Source: CAJBLF01 sp964430205 (GTDB taxonomy: Bacteria > Patescibacteriota > Gracilibacteria > Absconditabacterales > Absconditicoccaceae). From it: a stretch of DNA of 64,000 nt. The position numbers and the translations under genes were made by a program. Within the stretch, counting starts at the first letter, position 1; each line of letters starts with the position of its first letter. This document shows, one piece after another, positions 9,525 to 21,419 of this stretch. The notes beneath the pieces were generated by a model that was not told where the DNA came from, did no database searches, and saw only the letters and a program-made list of their open reading frames with translations. Location: positions 20,844 through 84,843 of the forward strand of contig CAYSER010000001.1 of the NCBI GenBank assembly GCA_964430205.1, read 5' to 3'.

Positions 9525-12500
9525 TTATTCATCGCCGCCTCATCAGGTGGTGATATTTCATGCGTCAGTGGTCTCTCAGGCGTTGCTTATCGCTTTTATG
9601 GCCTTATTGATCTGTTGTGCGCTTTCATGATGCCTGATACCTATTTTCTTTTCTGTGGTCAACGGTTTGCTAGCGATGGAATGGCTCTTGATATTAAGCT
9701 CCATTCCTCCGGTAAGCTCTTTCTCAGGGGTGCCGCTTGCAGTGTAGCTTGCTTCTGGAGCAGTGAGATCGCTGATGGTGATAGTGTTGATCTGCATACC
9801 GAGCGATTCGTTTCCGCATTCTCCTAAGAGATAAAATACCCAGTTAATGTCTATATTGATTTTCTTGAAAGAGTCAAGCGTTAAGTCTTGTAAAATCAAG
9901 GTGTTGTCTTTGAGCAGACGTCAAAGGTTCGGCTCGAGTTCTTTGCTAGTGATTGATATATTGTTCTTGTTGAGGAGCTTGACGATCTTCTCGAGTATCA
10001 GTTGCTTATTATCCTTGTTGATATCGAGATTCTTGATGAACCGGTCCTGCGCCTTCACCGTATCCTGTGCAGTGAGCTTGCGTAGAGAGTGATCGAGGTT
10101 TCAGTCGGAGAGTATATTCGTACCGCCAACAGGAGTCATTGCATATTTTCTTCACTTACCGTTAAGCCTGTAGAAAGCGGTGAATCCGATGAGATTCTCC
10201 ACAGGTGTGCGTTGCAATGATGTTTCGCCCTTGAGCTCGTCCACGATCTCTTTCCTGTAATCGGATATCGAAGGGAATGTGTTTCCGTCGGGTCATCTCA
10301 AGGTCTTATAGACGGATCCCCTTCCATCGGTTCCATCGATAAGCGTGGACAGATATTTTCCATTGTCTTTCCCATTGGTGAGTGGTAAGACGAAGGAGAA
10401 GATAGCCTTGAATCTATCGACGATGAGCATCTTTTCGCTCGGCTTGAGATCTTTTTTGTCGATAAGCGATTTGAGCGTTGGCATCTCTTTGTATTTCTTG
10501 TTGGTGTCGAGGACCCTCTTGAGCGTAGCGAACGCTTTGCCATAATCGGTCGCATCGATGAAATCATCGAGATTGGTATCGACGATACTCTCCATGAACT
10601 CTCTATAGAGTGTCTTGTTGTAATCATCGAAGATGGATAATGCCTTTTCCAATTTATCATCGAAGATATCACTGATATCTACAGGGAGTGAGAACTCTTT
10701 CGTGATATCTGAAGATTCGAATCTCTTGACGATAGTCCGGCTTTCCGGTCTCTTGATCGATTCATTCCTTTTATCATGGAAAGTTTTTTGGTCGAGATAG
10801 GTGATAGTGAGCTTATCATGAGGCGTAATGGTGTTGAGGGTGATGGTGTAGCTGCTATCGGTCTTCTTGATGATGGTCAATGTTCATTGCTTCAATAGGG
10901 CACCTTCGATAGCGGTCGGTTCGAACGTGATGGTCGTATTCGCTCGATCTCCGGATGTTGGTCTCTGGAGTCTACCTTCCGGACTGATGAATGCAGTGGC
11001 TTCGGATTTCGCGATATCGAGTCCTTCTCCTGTTCCAACCATACGATCGATGATCTCCGATTGGATCCTTGTTTGGGTCCGAGGAAGATTGTTTCCGGTC
11101 TCCTTGGGTTGCATAGGCTCGACGATTGTCGTGGCATTGTTTGCAGTGATGCGCGTCGTCTTATCCACCTCTTTGGCACCCAACGAGAGTATCCTGCGTA
11201 CGCCCTTGGCTTCGGTGATGGTGTAAGCGCCGATATCTCCGACATTCCCTATCGTGAGCGTATTGCCTTTGAGCGAGAATCACTTCTGCGCTTCAGTGGT
11301 TGCGTGGATGTTGAGATATTTGGAGAGCGTCAGGTCGGATCATTTCGGATCGAATCTGAGCGTCAATGTCTTTCCTTCTACGGAATAGGATAATCTCTGA
11401 TATGGATCATTGTAGAGCGCAACGAGATATTGCCCGTATTTATCGAGATCCTTGAGCGGATTGACGATGTATTCGGCTCAGATGCCTTTGTCGATTTCGT
11501 ATTGAGTGAAGAGATACTGAGCTTCTTGAGGGACATAGATATTTTTCCATGTGGAGATCCTGAGTCCGACATAGAGTCCTGCAATACCGAATCTGTCAAC
11601 TCCTGCAGTTCATCCCTCATCGGCACCTCATCAGGTGGTAATTCCTCAACCTCATTCCGTTCCGCCTCATCAGGTGGTGGTCGTTCCTCATCAGGTTATC
11701 TCACCACCTCAGGTGATAGCTGTACCTCCGGTAGTCTCTCAAGCGGTAGATCACGGAGTCGGTCTTCCTGCCCTCAAGGTCAGCGCATTCGTCGTTACCC
11801 CGAAAGAGAGCTTAGTGAGAGCTACTTTACCATGGAGCGATGCAATGATATCAGCTCTCCGCGATTCGATATTTCATGATTGGAGGATATGGATCAGCGC
11901 ATTCGTCGAGGTGATGATCTTCGTTTTCGGGAAGTTCGCAAAGATGCCGTCCTTGCCGAAGAACTTATTTGTTTCCAGATATCTGACGATGAAATCGAGA
12001 TTGTCGGTGAGATGTTGTTCATTGTTCTTGATGAATCTGCCGTAGACATTGTCCGCAGAACCATCGGTGATCCTCTTGAGGAGATAGGACCTGAATCCTT
12101 CCTTGTCCATGAGGATAGTGGGATTGGCTCACGTGATATCGAAGATCTCTTTCGATACGGTGCTATATTGCTTGTCTAATTGGTTGATGCCGACCACCGG
12201 ATCCTGTTGTCGATTGACGCCGGCGTATGCTTCGAGATCCGCTCATCGGTCAGAGACGCTGATGCTTGCGATGCCTCATCATTCGACGCCGACATATTTC
12301 GCGCTTTTGACTTTTGAGAGATTAGCATTGATGACTTTCCTTTGATTGTATTGTTCGGCGATTTCACCTCACAGATTGATGGCAAGCTCTACATTGTTTC
12401 ATGAAAGGATGACTCATCAGCCCGTTCCTCGCGCCCATTTTGTCCTTCATGATTCGCTCATGCCGGTTTTGCCGTAGCCGAGCATCAGTCTCCATCCTCC

Positions 12501-14432
12501 CGTCTCGCTATAATAGATGCCGGTGTTGATGAGATTCTCTATCGCATTCTCCATAAGCTCTTTCTTCGCAGCGCGGACTTCCCGTCATTTCTCTATGCCG
12601 GCGGCTTGCAATTGTGTCGTCGCGCCATCGCTTGTGGTGATCTCAACATGATCGAGAGCAGTCATTATCTTGGTGAATATGGTTTCTCTGACACGAACAA
12701 TCCTGTTGGTCCTGATCATCTCGATGATCTTCGGATCCTTAGAATTATTGAGTAGCTCATTCAGCGTAGATTCGAGTTTTGATTCGGTTTCATAGAGACC
12801 GATGACTGATTCCAGATCTTTACCGACTAGGGTATCATAGAGATCCGGATGGACTTCGGCGCTTCCTCCGTTGATCTTCCTGATGGCGTCGAGAAAGAGA
12901 ATCTTCATCTCGGGCATCGGATAGATGCCGTCTGCTGTGCTTCCGTTGAGCAGCTTAGCGAGATTCTCTTTGGTGCAGAGGGAGGGATCGTTGCGCATCG
13001 TAATGAGATGCATGTTAGCGATGCTTCTGCTGTCCGCTATGGTCATATTCTTGATGATATTGGAGATGATGAGTTGCTCTCATTTCGGCTCACCGAGTTC
13101 GATATTCTTTACGTTGATAGCTTGCTCGATCGTTCGTTGGACCTGGGATCAGAACAGTAAGCCGACATCTCATTGGTTCTTCTGTTCCCTGTTGGTCTTT
13201 CTCTTGTACTCTGCTGAGAGCTGTCCATCGCTATTGAAGTCGCAGAGGAATTCGAGTACATTCCCTGTAGAGATGATGGATGCCTGGGTGATGCCTTTCT
13301 CTATTTTTTCTCTATTCTGTCAGGTCATCTCAAGGGCGTTATTCCGTTCTTTGACAGCCATGGCTATATCGTCTTTGGATTGGACGAGGGAAGCGAAGGT
13401 ATCCAGATCGGATCGTTGGGCTCTGCTCAGGATCTTTGCGACTTTCACTTTCTCGTCATCCATACCGCCCTCCTTTTCGTAGACGATAAGATGCTCATCG
13501 ATGAGATCCTTGATATCTTTTCTGGAGAATTCGAGGTCGATCATATCGCCAGAGACGCGGAGGTTATTGTCGGCGATAAGCCTATCATAGAGCTTTTTGC
13601 GAGGATTGGTGAGATCTTCGTTATCCTTGTTCGCTATCGCTTCGCGGATAGCGATGACGATGCCCGCAAGGCCTTTTTCCTTATCGAGATTGATTCTGAA
13701 CGTGCCTCTTCTGAGCTCTTTGCTTTCTTCGTTGTCGAAGATCCTTTCCATGACTTTAGGAAGCTTATTGTCTCTATAGATATTCTCGATTTCAGGGCTG
13801 GTGGTCGTATAGGAGATCTGTTTGTACGGATCGATGTAATCGTTCTGAGGCTCGTAATGTCATTTGACTTTTTCCTTAGCTTCTTTTTCAACTTCTTTGC
13901 TCTTCTCTCATTTATCGGAAGGAAAAGGATTGATGAGGCCTGAATTGATGGCTCATGATGATTCTGTGACCTGATTCCGGATATCAAGGAGTTCGAATTT
14001 ATAGGTTTTCAGGACATTCTGTATCTCGATATCTTTGATAACCCCCAAATCATGTTCATATCATGATTGATCGATCACGAAATTAGAAAGCGCATTAAGC
14101 TTGGTCTTATCTCAAGAGGCTATGATATTTTTTACGGAATCCGTAAAGGAGGTTCCTTCGCTGGCGACCGTGATGTTGTTGTCTCGGTTATTCGAAAGGA
14201 ATCCATCGAAATAATTTTCGACGTGTTTATTGATCTCAGAAAGCTTAGCGTCCAAGTCTGTTTCTGACTCCAGTTTTAACTCTCATTTCAATGATTTCAG
14301 ATCCGTTTCCGTAATATCCCTGATATTTTCGGCTTCGATATATCTATCCTTTTCGCTTGTCTTGGATTCTATGCCACTTTCCCCGGTAAATCCCATGGTG
14401 ATGCGTATTCGGTAAATAAAAATCTTTTCCAT
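9525..14432 (-). CDS. Giant 1635-residue protein of unknown function with Gly/Thr linker
   Basis: ATG at 14432, stop UAA at 9525. The N-terminal 800 residues are charged and mainly helical, with no signal peptide or membrane span. A linker near residues 880-935 is made of TGGG-type repeats, mostly UGA glycine with threonine. Mixed alpha/beta sequence follows, and the protein ends in another TGGGGDE tail. One segment near residues 530-545 (FNSDGQLSAEYKRK) resembles a single calcium-binding dockerin/EF-like loop, weakly. It lies 45 bases upstream of the secreted DUF11 gene and probably shares its transcript, which suggests a common surface or cytoskeletal role. I recognise no family. Confidence 0.75.
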
Positions 14433-14598
14433 GTACTATAATATCCAGGACGGTGGTATTTTCCTAATTTGTACAAAGTTTTTTTTCATTTATTATACCA
14501 TTTTAATAAAAAAATGATATAATATCGTTGGTAACCATGGTACAATGACTTGAAAAAATATCGCCAATGACTACAAGCATGAACATCGCAAAAAAGAT

Positions 14599-14685
14599 GC
14601 CGCGGTAGCTCAGCCCCCCGCAGCATTGTGCGGGGCTTCGCTTCGCTCCGGTCCGAGCGCACCCATAGCTTAAGAGCGATGGGAA
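14599..14685 (+). pseudogene. Disrupted tRNA-Thr copy with insert in the D loop
   Basis: The first 15 bases match the 5' end of the intact tRNA-Thr at 14722 (acceptor strand plus D stem). A 41-base insert with a GC hairpin follows, then GAGCGCACCCA matches again through the anticodon stem. After that the match is lost, and no T arm or 3' acceptor strand follows. It therefore cannot fold as a normal tRNA; most likely a duplication remnant. Confidence 0.6.
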
Positions 14686-14721
14686 TCAAGAAGAGAGATT
14701 ATAGCAAATTCATAAAGAAAT

Positions 14722-14794
14722 GCCGCGGTAGCTCAGCAGGTAGAGCGCACCCATGGTAAGGGTGAGGTCGACGGTTCGATCCCGTTCCGTGGCT
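14722..14794 (+). tRNA. tRNA-Thr (anticodon GGU)
   Basis: A full cloverleaf can be drawn: acceptor GCCGCGG with CCGTGGC (one G-U pair), D stem GCTC/GAGC, anticodon stem CACCC/GGGTG with loop ATGGTAA, and T arm GACGG/CCGTT with loop TTCGATC. Discriminator base is U and CCA is not encoded. Anticodon GGU reads ACC and ACU. Confidence 0.93.
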
Positions 14795-14795
14795 A

Positions 14796-14868
14796 ATCAG
14801 AATTTAAAATTTAGAATTAAGAATTAAGAATTAAGAATTCAGAATTCAGAATTAAGGATTCAGAGTAT
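14796..14868. repeat. Tandem AATTAAGAATTC-type intergenic repeat
   Basis: Seven or so imperfect copies of AGAATTMA words follow the tRNA. The same word family, read on the other strand as AATTCTAAATTCTGA, fills gaps at 42064-42131 and 58282-58346. Confidence 0.75.
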
Positions 14869-14995
14869 ACGAAATAACGCATAATAAGGGTGATTCCTCC
14901 TGATAAGTCGGGTCGATTTTTTTATATCGATTGAAAAGTATCAAGAAAACCATAAGCTGATTCCTTATCCGAGATTTTATCTTCTTCGATACAAT

Positions 14996-16198
14996 ATGAC
15001 CTACGAACCTTCTTATGACCTTCTCAAAAAATATGCTGATGTTCTCGTGAAATTCGCGCTCCGAGGAGGAGAGTGAGCTAAGCAAGGTGAGACGATTTTC
15101 GTGCAGATTCCGGAATGCGCGAAGCCATTCTACCTTCCGTTGCAGAAAGCGATCCTAGAGGTAGGTGCACATCCGATCATGGAATATTTGCCTGACGGTG
15201 TCGCAAAGCACTTCTTCGATCATGCAAATGATGATCAGATCGTTTTCTATCCGAGCCATTTCCTGCACGGCAAAGTCGAACAGATGACGCATATCATTTC
15301 CGTCATCGCTGAAGCGGACAAGCATGAGCTCGAGGGGGTTGATCCCAAGAAGATCGCGGCCAGGATCCATTCGCGCAAAGAGTATAAGGACAGACGCACC
15401 AAGAAAGAGATGGATGGTAAGATGACGTGGACGCTATGACTCTATTGAACTCAAGCGATGGCTGACGAAGCCGGGATGTCGCTCGAGGAATATCGGAGCG
15501 AAATCATCAAGGCGTGTTATCTGGATGCTGATGATCCGATCGCCGAACGGAAGAATACGACAGATACTATCGAGACTATCAAGGCGAAACTCAATGCTTT
15601 GCCGATAGAGGAGGTGCATATCCAAAGCGAAGATGCAGACCTCAGGATCAAGATCGGAACGGACAGGCAGCGATTGGGAGGATCAGGGCGCAATATCCCA
15701 TCTTTCGAGATCTTCACCTCGCCGGATCGAAGAGGGACGAACGGATGGATTAGATTCAATCAGCCGCTCTACCGTTATGGACAGATCATCAAAGGTATCT
15801 CTCTGAAATTCAAGGACGGAGTCGTCGTTGAGCATGATGCGATGCAAAATAAAGAGGTGCTTACGGAGATGCTCAATATCCCAAATGCAAATAAGCTCGG
15901 AGAATTCTCTCTGACAGACTGAAGATTTTCGCATATCACGAAGTTCATGGGTGAGACGCTCTATGACGAGAATATGGGCGGACCGGAAGGCAATACGCAT
16001 ATCGCGATAGGCAGCGCTTACAACGAGACCTATGTGGGAGATGCGAGCAAGCTCACCGACAAGGAGCTCGAAGACTTGGGATTCAACCAAAGTGCGGAAC
16101 ATACCGACATCATATCCACGGTCAGGAGGAAAGTGACGGCGACGATGTCCGATGGTAGCGAAAAGGTGATCTATGAGGATGGACAGTTCACGCTCTAA
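14996..16198 (+). CDS. M29 family metallo-aminopeptidase
   Basis: 400 residues, the usual length for AmpS/PepS-type aminopeptidases. The N-terminus (YEPSYDLLKKYADVLVKFAL) and the C-terminal metal-site region fit M29. A GEFSLTD segment near residue 305 and GNTHIAIGSAY near residue 340 match the family's LGE and HIALG blocks. EHTDIIST near 370 supplies the late His-Asp ligands. Three UGA glycines interrupt the frame under the standard code. It would remove N-terminal residues from peptides in the cytoplasm, a sensible scavenging enzyme for a host-dependent cell. It opens a plus-strand run of genes. Confidence 0.9.
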
Positions 16199-16323
16199 GT
16201 CCATAAAGCCGAAAGGCTTGAAAAAGAGTGGTGTATGTGTATCAACGGAATATCTACGTGTTTGTATATTTCAATATTTTATCGTTTGTACGTTTCAACG
16301 TTTTATCGTTTAGTCATTCTAGT

Positions 16324-16668
16324 ATGGCCAGCAGGACCAATAAACAAGGTATCGCGAAAAAGAAATCCCAGCAGCAGAAGGCAGCTTCAAGATTGAGATG
16401 AGCCAAGAGATTCGAATATCCCAAAAGGAAACTTACGATGGAAGAAGCCAAAGAGCTCGGCATCGTAGGTATCGTCAAGAATCCTAAAGGACATGATTAT
16501 ACCCGATTTCTGAGAGGAAGGAAAATCTGCCGGGAGACCAGGCTCAGGACGGATCCGGATGGCTACAGATTCATCAGGACACCCGCAGGAGGGAGTGAAG
16601 TGGTCGATGCACCGATCTCTGGACGGACAAGGACAAGGCTTAGGAAAGCCACGGCCATGAGACGTTAA
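16324..16668 (+). CDS. Small basic hypothetical protein
   Basis: 114 residues, very rich in Lys and Arg (KKKSQQQKAASRLRGAKR near the start; RTRTRLRKATAMRR at the end). One UGA glycine; stop UAA. The middle (EEAKELGIVGIVKNPKGHDY) is more ordered. It has no membrane span or signal peptide. The composition suggests nucleic-acid or ribosome binding, but I recognise no family. It is preceded by the recurring TTTTATCGTTTAGTCATT leader word. Confidence 0.7.
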
Positions 16669-16694
16669 TGATTTTTTACAAATAAAAACATACC

Positions 16695-18284
16695 ATGAAA
16701 AAAATTCTGATGGTTTCCCTGTTGGTATTTTCATTTTTTCTGGTAGCTCCGCAGACGCTAGCGACTGATACCGGATGATCGGATGCAATCTTCAAGATCC
16801 AAGCATACAGCCATGACAAGATAACGGATATGTATGTGCTGAAACAATACGGCAGTGCAGTGCTCGTGGCGAATAACCTCTTGCTTACCAATGCACACGT
16901 AGTCACCGATGACGGCAATGCATTCACGCTCCAATACGAGGCGTGTCAGACTATCGACGATGATCAATCGCCCAAATGCTTCTCTACATTGCAATTGATA
17001 AGGTATGATAAAGACGCTGATCTCGCATTATTGCAGATCGTGAATCCTAGCGACGATATGCCGGAACCGGTGATCATAGGATCGGGGACGCTCTCTGTAG
17101 GGACGAATATCCGTATCATAGGATATCCTGCCAACGGCGGTGCTACGATCACGACGACACAAGGCACCATCGCCGGCTACGAAAGCAATTATTACAAGAC
17201 CGATGCCAATGTCGATGAAGGGAATTCCTGATGAGGGAGCTTTGATAGCGCAGGCAATTTTATCGGGATACCGACCTTCGTAGTCAATGGTCAGACAACG
17301 CTAGGATACATCATCCCTACCGACACTATCAAGGAATTCTTGGCAGGCGATATCGGTACGAGTTTCACCGTCAAATATTCAGCGACATTCGACAAACGGC
17401 TCCAGTCCAGATATTCCATCCAGGAAAAAGGGAAGATAGACAATAATCTCTTTAAGACACCGGATTTCAAAGCGCTCTGATTGAATCTCGATGTCATGGT
17501 CGAGAAGCAAAGGAACAATCTCTACACGTATTCATTGTCCAACGCGAATGCGAGTATCATCGATATGGAATCGTTGATCGCGACTGATAATGCTTCTATC
17601 TCCAGGTATATCGGCGATACGATGAAAAAACTGAAGGAAAATGATATGTCACCCAAGAGATCGACGAAGAGGGTGGGGACGATGACATGGACGGTCATAT
17701 CGTTCGGAGGAGAAGATCGGGTAGGCTATGACTATATCCAGACCTCGAGCACCAACAAGACGTACTTGGAATTCACGGTGCGAGTGGATAAAGAAGATGT
17801 CGATGCCGACTTGGCTGATATGATAGGATTTGTGGAAGACACGATCGTCAAGAAATTATCGATCAAACCGCAGCCATTCAACTTGCCTATGGTTAAGCTT
17901 TCATCCAAACGAAATGTCGGCATAGTCAAATGGATGAAGGAAGATGGATTGTCACTGACCTTATATCCTACCGATGGGAAATATGTGACAGAGATAACGG
18001 CATACATCGGTGAGAAGACAGACACCCTCAAGAAAGTGACTAAGCAGATGAAGAATATTTTCGAAAACATGGATCGGACCGTCGATAATGAGACATCGAA
18101 ATATCCTACGAGCCTGTTCTTGATGAGCGTTACGGATGATAATGATGAAGAGACTTTGCATGCGATAGGCATGAAAAAATACGGAAGCAGCAACCTCTTC
18201 ATCTATATAACAAGTACGCTGTATTCATCGACAGCGAAGCAGAATGTAATCAACCTTTCCTACAAGATCTTGGGTCTTGAATAG
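16695..18284 (+). CDS. Secreted trypsin-like serine protease with C-terminal extension
   Basis: 529 residues. A signal peptide (MKKILMVSLLVFSFFLVAP) is followed by a chymotrypsin-fold domain with His68 in LLTNAHVV, Asp109 in DKDADLALL and Ser178 in DEGNSGGG. The two glycines after the catalytic serine are UGA-UGA. The remaining 330 residues contain no PDZ motif I can see. They look like two related alpha/beta modules (KVGTMTWTVISFGGEDR; RNVGIVKWMKEDG), each following a basic turn. It acts outside the membrane, probably in quality control or host-protein degradation. A strong terminator follows. Confidence 0.88.
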
Positions 18285-18307
18285 CAAAAATGATTAAGAA
18301 TACAGGA

Positions 18308-18329
18308 CCTCGCCATAGCGAGGTTTTTT
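18308..18329 (+). terminator. Rho-independent terminator
   Basis: CCTCGC, loop CATA, GCGAGG, then six T, 24 bases after the protease stop codon. Confidence 0.92.
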
Positions 18330-18386
18330 GACAAAAGATTTTTTTTGGCTACAATAGGAGAGAAATGTTTATCTTATAGCATCTCT

Positions 18387-19715
18387 ATGCCGCTCGCTCC
18401 GGAAAATCAGTTTCAGAAAAGATATCAGAACGAACTTTTTTCTACGCTTATAGAAAAGTGAGTGTTTTATGTCGTCAAAAAAAATTTTCTCTCGATACCA
18501 TTGTCTATCAGGATGATAGGTTTTTCTTTGTTCATATTTGTCTTGTGACGAGGATTGTGAGCAGACGTATTCTTTTCACTCTATATAAAAAATATCGTCA
18601 ATCATGTATTCCTTATCTCCATTATATGAGCGATATTGTCATTGAGCAAGATGTTTTTTTCTATTCCTGTAGGAGAAGTGGATAATCATGCTAATCTGAG
18701 ATCCGTATTGTTTTTGAGTAAATTCGTCTATGTGATCATGGGTGTCGTATATGTGCTTGCAGGTATCTATAGCTCTGTAGTTCTATTGATCCTAGCGGTA
18801 TTGCTCAACGGATTCGCTACTGCCTCATTGTTCACGACTTATCAGACCTTTATCCGTAAAAATACGAGATGAGGGGAGAGGGGGAAATCGTTCGGACTGT
18901 ATTTTTCCAGTATCAATCTTGCGTATATCGTCGGTGCGTTGATTAGCTCATATCTGATCACGAAATTCGACCTTCCCCATCTGTTCATCTTTATCCCTAT
19001 TTTTGCATTGCTATCATTGTTGACAGATAAGAAACTCCCAAGCTTAGGCAAAAAGAAGATCAAGGAATTTTTGGCGGGAAAGACATTTACTCAAAGATTT
19101 ATCTATGAAGTATTTTCTTTTCGTTCGATAAAAAAAGTGTTGGTAAAACTCAGAACTTATTCCGGCAGGATGTACTATGCCTTAGGATTCGAAGTGCTCT
19201 TCAATCTGCTCAACTACGTAGGATTTATCTTCATACCTATCGTATCGATAGCGAATGATTTGAGTCTATCGCAAGTCGCTATGGTCTTTGCTGCGATGAG
19301 ATTGCCCTATCTGATAGACTTCTTTACGTGAGATATCGCAGAGAACGGCAGCAAGAGAAAATTCCTCTTTGTGATGCTGTTCTTCCTTTCTTTGCTTTAT
19401 ATATTGCTGTGATTCAATGAAGGGTTCCGAAATATCATGGTGATCACCTTCGGTATTTCGCTGTGATTGTCGCTTATGCGTCCTGTAATTTCCGCATATA
19501 TTTCTGATTGTACGAGACCGGAGGATGAAGGAACAATTACCGGTGTGGGTGAGTTTGTAGGAAAGATAGGAGAAATTATCGGGGTATTGTGATTCGGCGC
19601 GCTTTCTGCGATACTCGGCTTACAGACGTCATTCATCGTTATAGGAATATTTGTCATGCTGCTTGCTATAGCAGGTATCATCAAGAGATTCTGGTTTTTT
19701 AAATACGATGGGTAA
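18387..19715 (+). CDS. MFS-type transporter
   Basis: 442 residues with about 12 hydrophobic spans in two halves separated by a basic cytoplasmic loop near residues 215-250 (KKKIKEFLAGKTF). An RGGERGKSFGLYFS segment near residue 165 resembles the major facilitator loop between spans 4 and 5. UGA glycines occur at seven or more places, several in membrane spans. The start at 18387 (MPLAPENQFQKRYQNELF) gives a short cytoplasmic N-terminus. The substrate cannot be inferred. Its UAA stop abuts the stop of the convergent U32 peptidase gene. Confidence 0.82.
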
Positions 19716-20957
19716 CTATTCATATAAGATTTCCCGCCCTTCCAGTTTCTTATCGGTCAGGATATAGACGGCCCCGCTATTGCAGTGGGCTTTTTCCAGC
19801 TGATTTCATTTGGCGTCTAGGATATCAACGATCTTCAATTCACCCATTTCTGTAGGACTCAAAAACTTGATCTTCATCCCTGGGGTGATGACTTCCTTGG
19901 GTTCTATATGGAAATATTTTTTCTTATTCTTTGTTACAAATTCATCTGAAAACATACCGAAGTAGTTCCTGTTGAAAAGGGGACCAGCGCTTTCCAAAGT
20001 CGTTGAACCGACCGGAGTTTCTCCTTCAGGATATTCATTCAGTGAATGGAAAAGGAATCCATCCCAGTATGCTCTGTGCGGTACGACATTGACGAGGTTC
20101 GCTATCTTCGGATCGATTTTTTTCTTCGCCAAGATCGCGTCGCGGACATGCGTGTAGGCTTTGACGATGGCCCCGACATAGAACTCGGATTTACTTCTTC
20201 CTTCGATCTTCAAGGCATCGACATAGGGCAGGATTTCCTTTAGTTTATCTATCGTACAGAGATCTTTTGATGACAGGATATGGCTTCATTCCTCATCTCC
20301 TTCGAGCTGGTAGAGTTTCCCTGGTCTGCGTTCTTCTTCGAGTCGGACTTTGTATTTGAATCTGCAAGCATGTGAACATTCTCATTTATTCCCTGGCCTT
20401 CCACTCATATAATCTCACAAAAGGCATCTTCATGAATAGCTCATGCACATCGCACCATGGACAAAGACCTCTATCTCTATCCCTGGCACCTTTTCACGGA
20501 TTTCCTTGATCTCCTCTAGAGACAATTCTCTCGCGAAAACGATCCTCTTCACGCCCATCTCTTTCCGAAATTTCACTGCTGCCCGGTTCATGGTCGAACT
20601 TTGGGTGCTCAAATGTAGGGGAATATCCGGTAAGTATTTCCTGATGATATGGAATGTCCCTGGATCGGAAAAGATGATGGCATCGGCTCATACGTTTGCT
20701 ATCTGTTTGACCGTCTGTTCAAAGATCTTGATATCGATATTCCTCGGAAAGATGTTCATCGTGAGCAACGCTTTGCTTCCATTTTTGTGGAGATCATCGA
20801 CCGTCTTTTTGAGATCATCAAAATTATAGATCTTATTTTGCCTCATCCTGAGCGAGGTAAACGGTACGCCGACATAGACTTCTTCGGCTCCGTAAAGACT
20901 GGCGACGATGGCTTTGTCATGCGATCATCCGGGAGCTACGATTACTGGTTTGTGCAT
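19716..20957 (-). CDS. Peptidase U32 family protein
   Basis: 413 residues; stop UAG. It starts MHKPVIVAPGGSHDKAI, typical of the U32 alpha/beta barrel. The family signature ExFVHGAMCMSYSGRCLLS lies near residue 170, and further Cys follow in ECSHACRFK, the pattern of the iron-sulfur/Cys-rich centre of YegQ/RlhA-type proteins. These proteins take part in prephenate-dependent RNA hydroxylation or, in some bacteria, collagen degradation. The length matches the short YegQ-like (TrhP) group. Which role applies here is open. Confidence 0.88.
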
Positions 20958-21048
20958 ATGTGACTAAAAGATTAAACGTTAAAACGACTAAACGATTGAA
21001 GAATTGAAAGATTGAAAGACTTTCCCGTCTCAATCAATCTCTCCGAGA

Positions 21049-21354
21049 TTATACGATACCCGATAGGTTTTTCAAACAAAAAAACTGACTCATATATACA
21101 TAAGCCAGTCATTTCCTGAAAAATTTCTTCATGATACGTTTGCTGATCTCATGTACGATCCCGAAGACGAGAAAGAGGACGACTCCGACATAGATGATGA
21201 GCTCGGTCAGTGAATTGAATCTCAGGCCCAACATCACAAGAAGGATGAAGATTGCATAGAGAATGAGGATCGTGAATGCTAATGGTATGACGATTTCTTC
21301 CATGAATTTCCGTAAAGCGATGCGCCTGCGCTTATGCTTAGTTTTCTTATACAT
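21049..21354 (-). CDS. Small two-span membrane protein
   Basis: The first 81 codons encode a basic start (MYKKTKHKRRRIALRKF) and two membrane helices, then end in KKFFRK. The next codon is UGA. If it is glycine, as everywhere else here, the frame runs 19 codons further through a terminator hairpin to UAA at 21049. The protein would then be 101 residues with a Cys-containing tail. I recognise no family. A good promoter lies just upstream. Confidence 0.6.
21077..21109 (-). terminator. Terminator hairpin overlapping the reading frame
   Basis: Minus-strand ACTGGCU and AGUCAGU pair (one G-U) around a 12-base AU loop and run into seven U. It starts at the UGA codon that follows KKFFRK, so it lies within the extended frame. 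Confidence 0.65.
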
Positions 21355-21374
21355 AGAGTTTTTTATTTTTATAT

Positions 21375-21402
21375 ATAATACATATATTGGGGATAAAGTC
21401 AA
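21375..21402 (-). promoter_or_regulatory. Promoter of the small membrane protein gene
   Basis: Minus-strand TTGACT, 16-base spacer ending in TG, TATTAT, 20 bases upstream of the ATG at 21354. Same form as the promoter at 4772-4799. Confidence 0.6.
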
Positions 21403-21419
21403 TGATTAGAGAGGGTAGG

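Noticed and set aside
10345..13943. Several plus-strand frames of 60-190 codons
   Set aside because: They overlap the continuous minus-strand giant gene, which reads through UGA without a UAA or UAG for 1635 codons.
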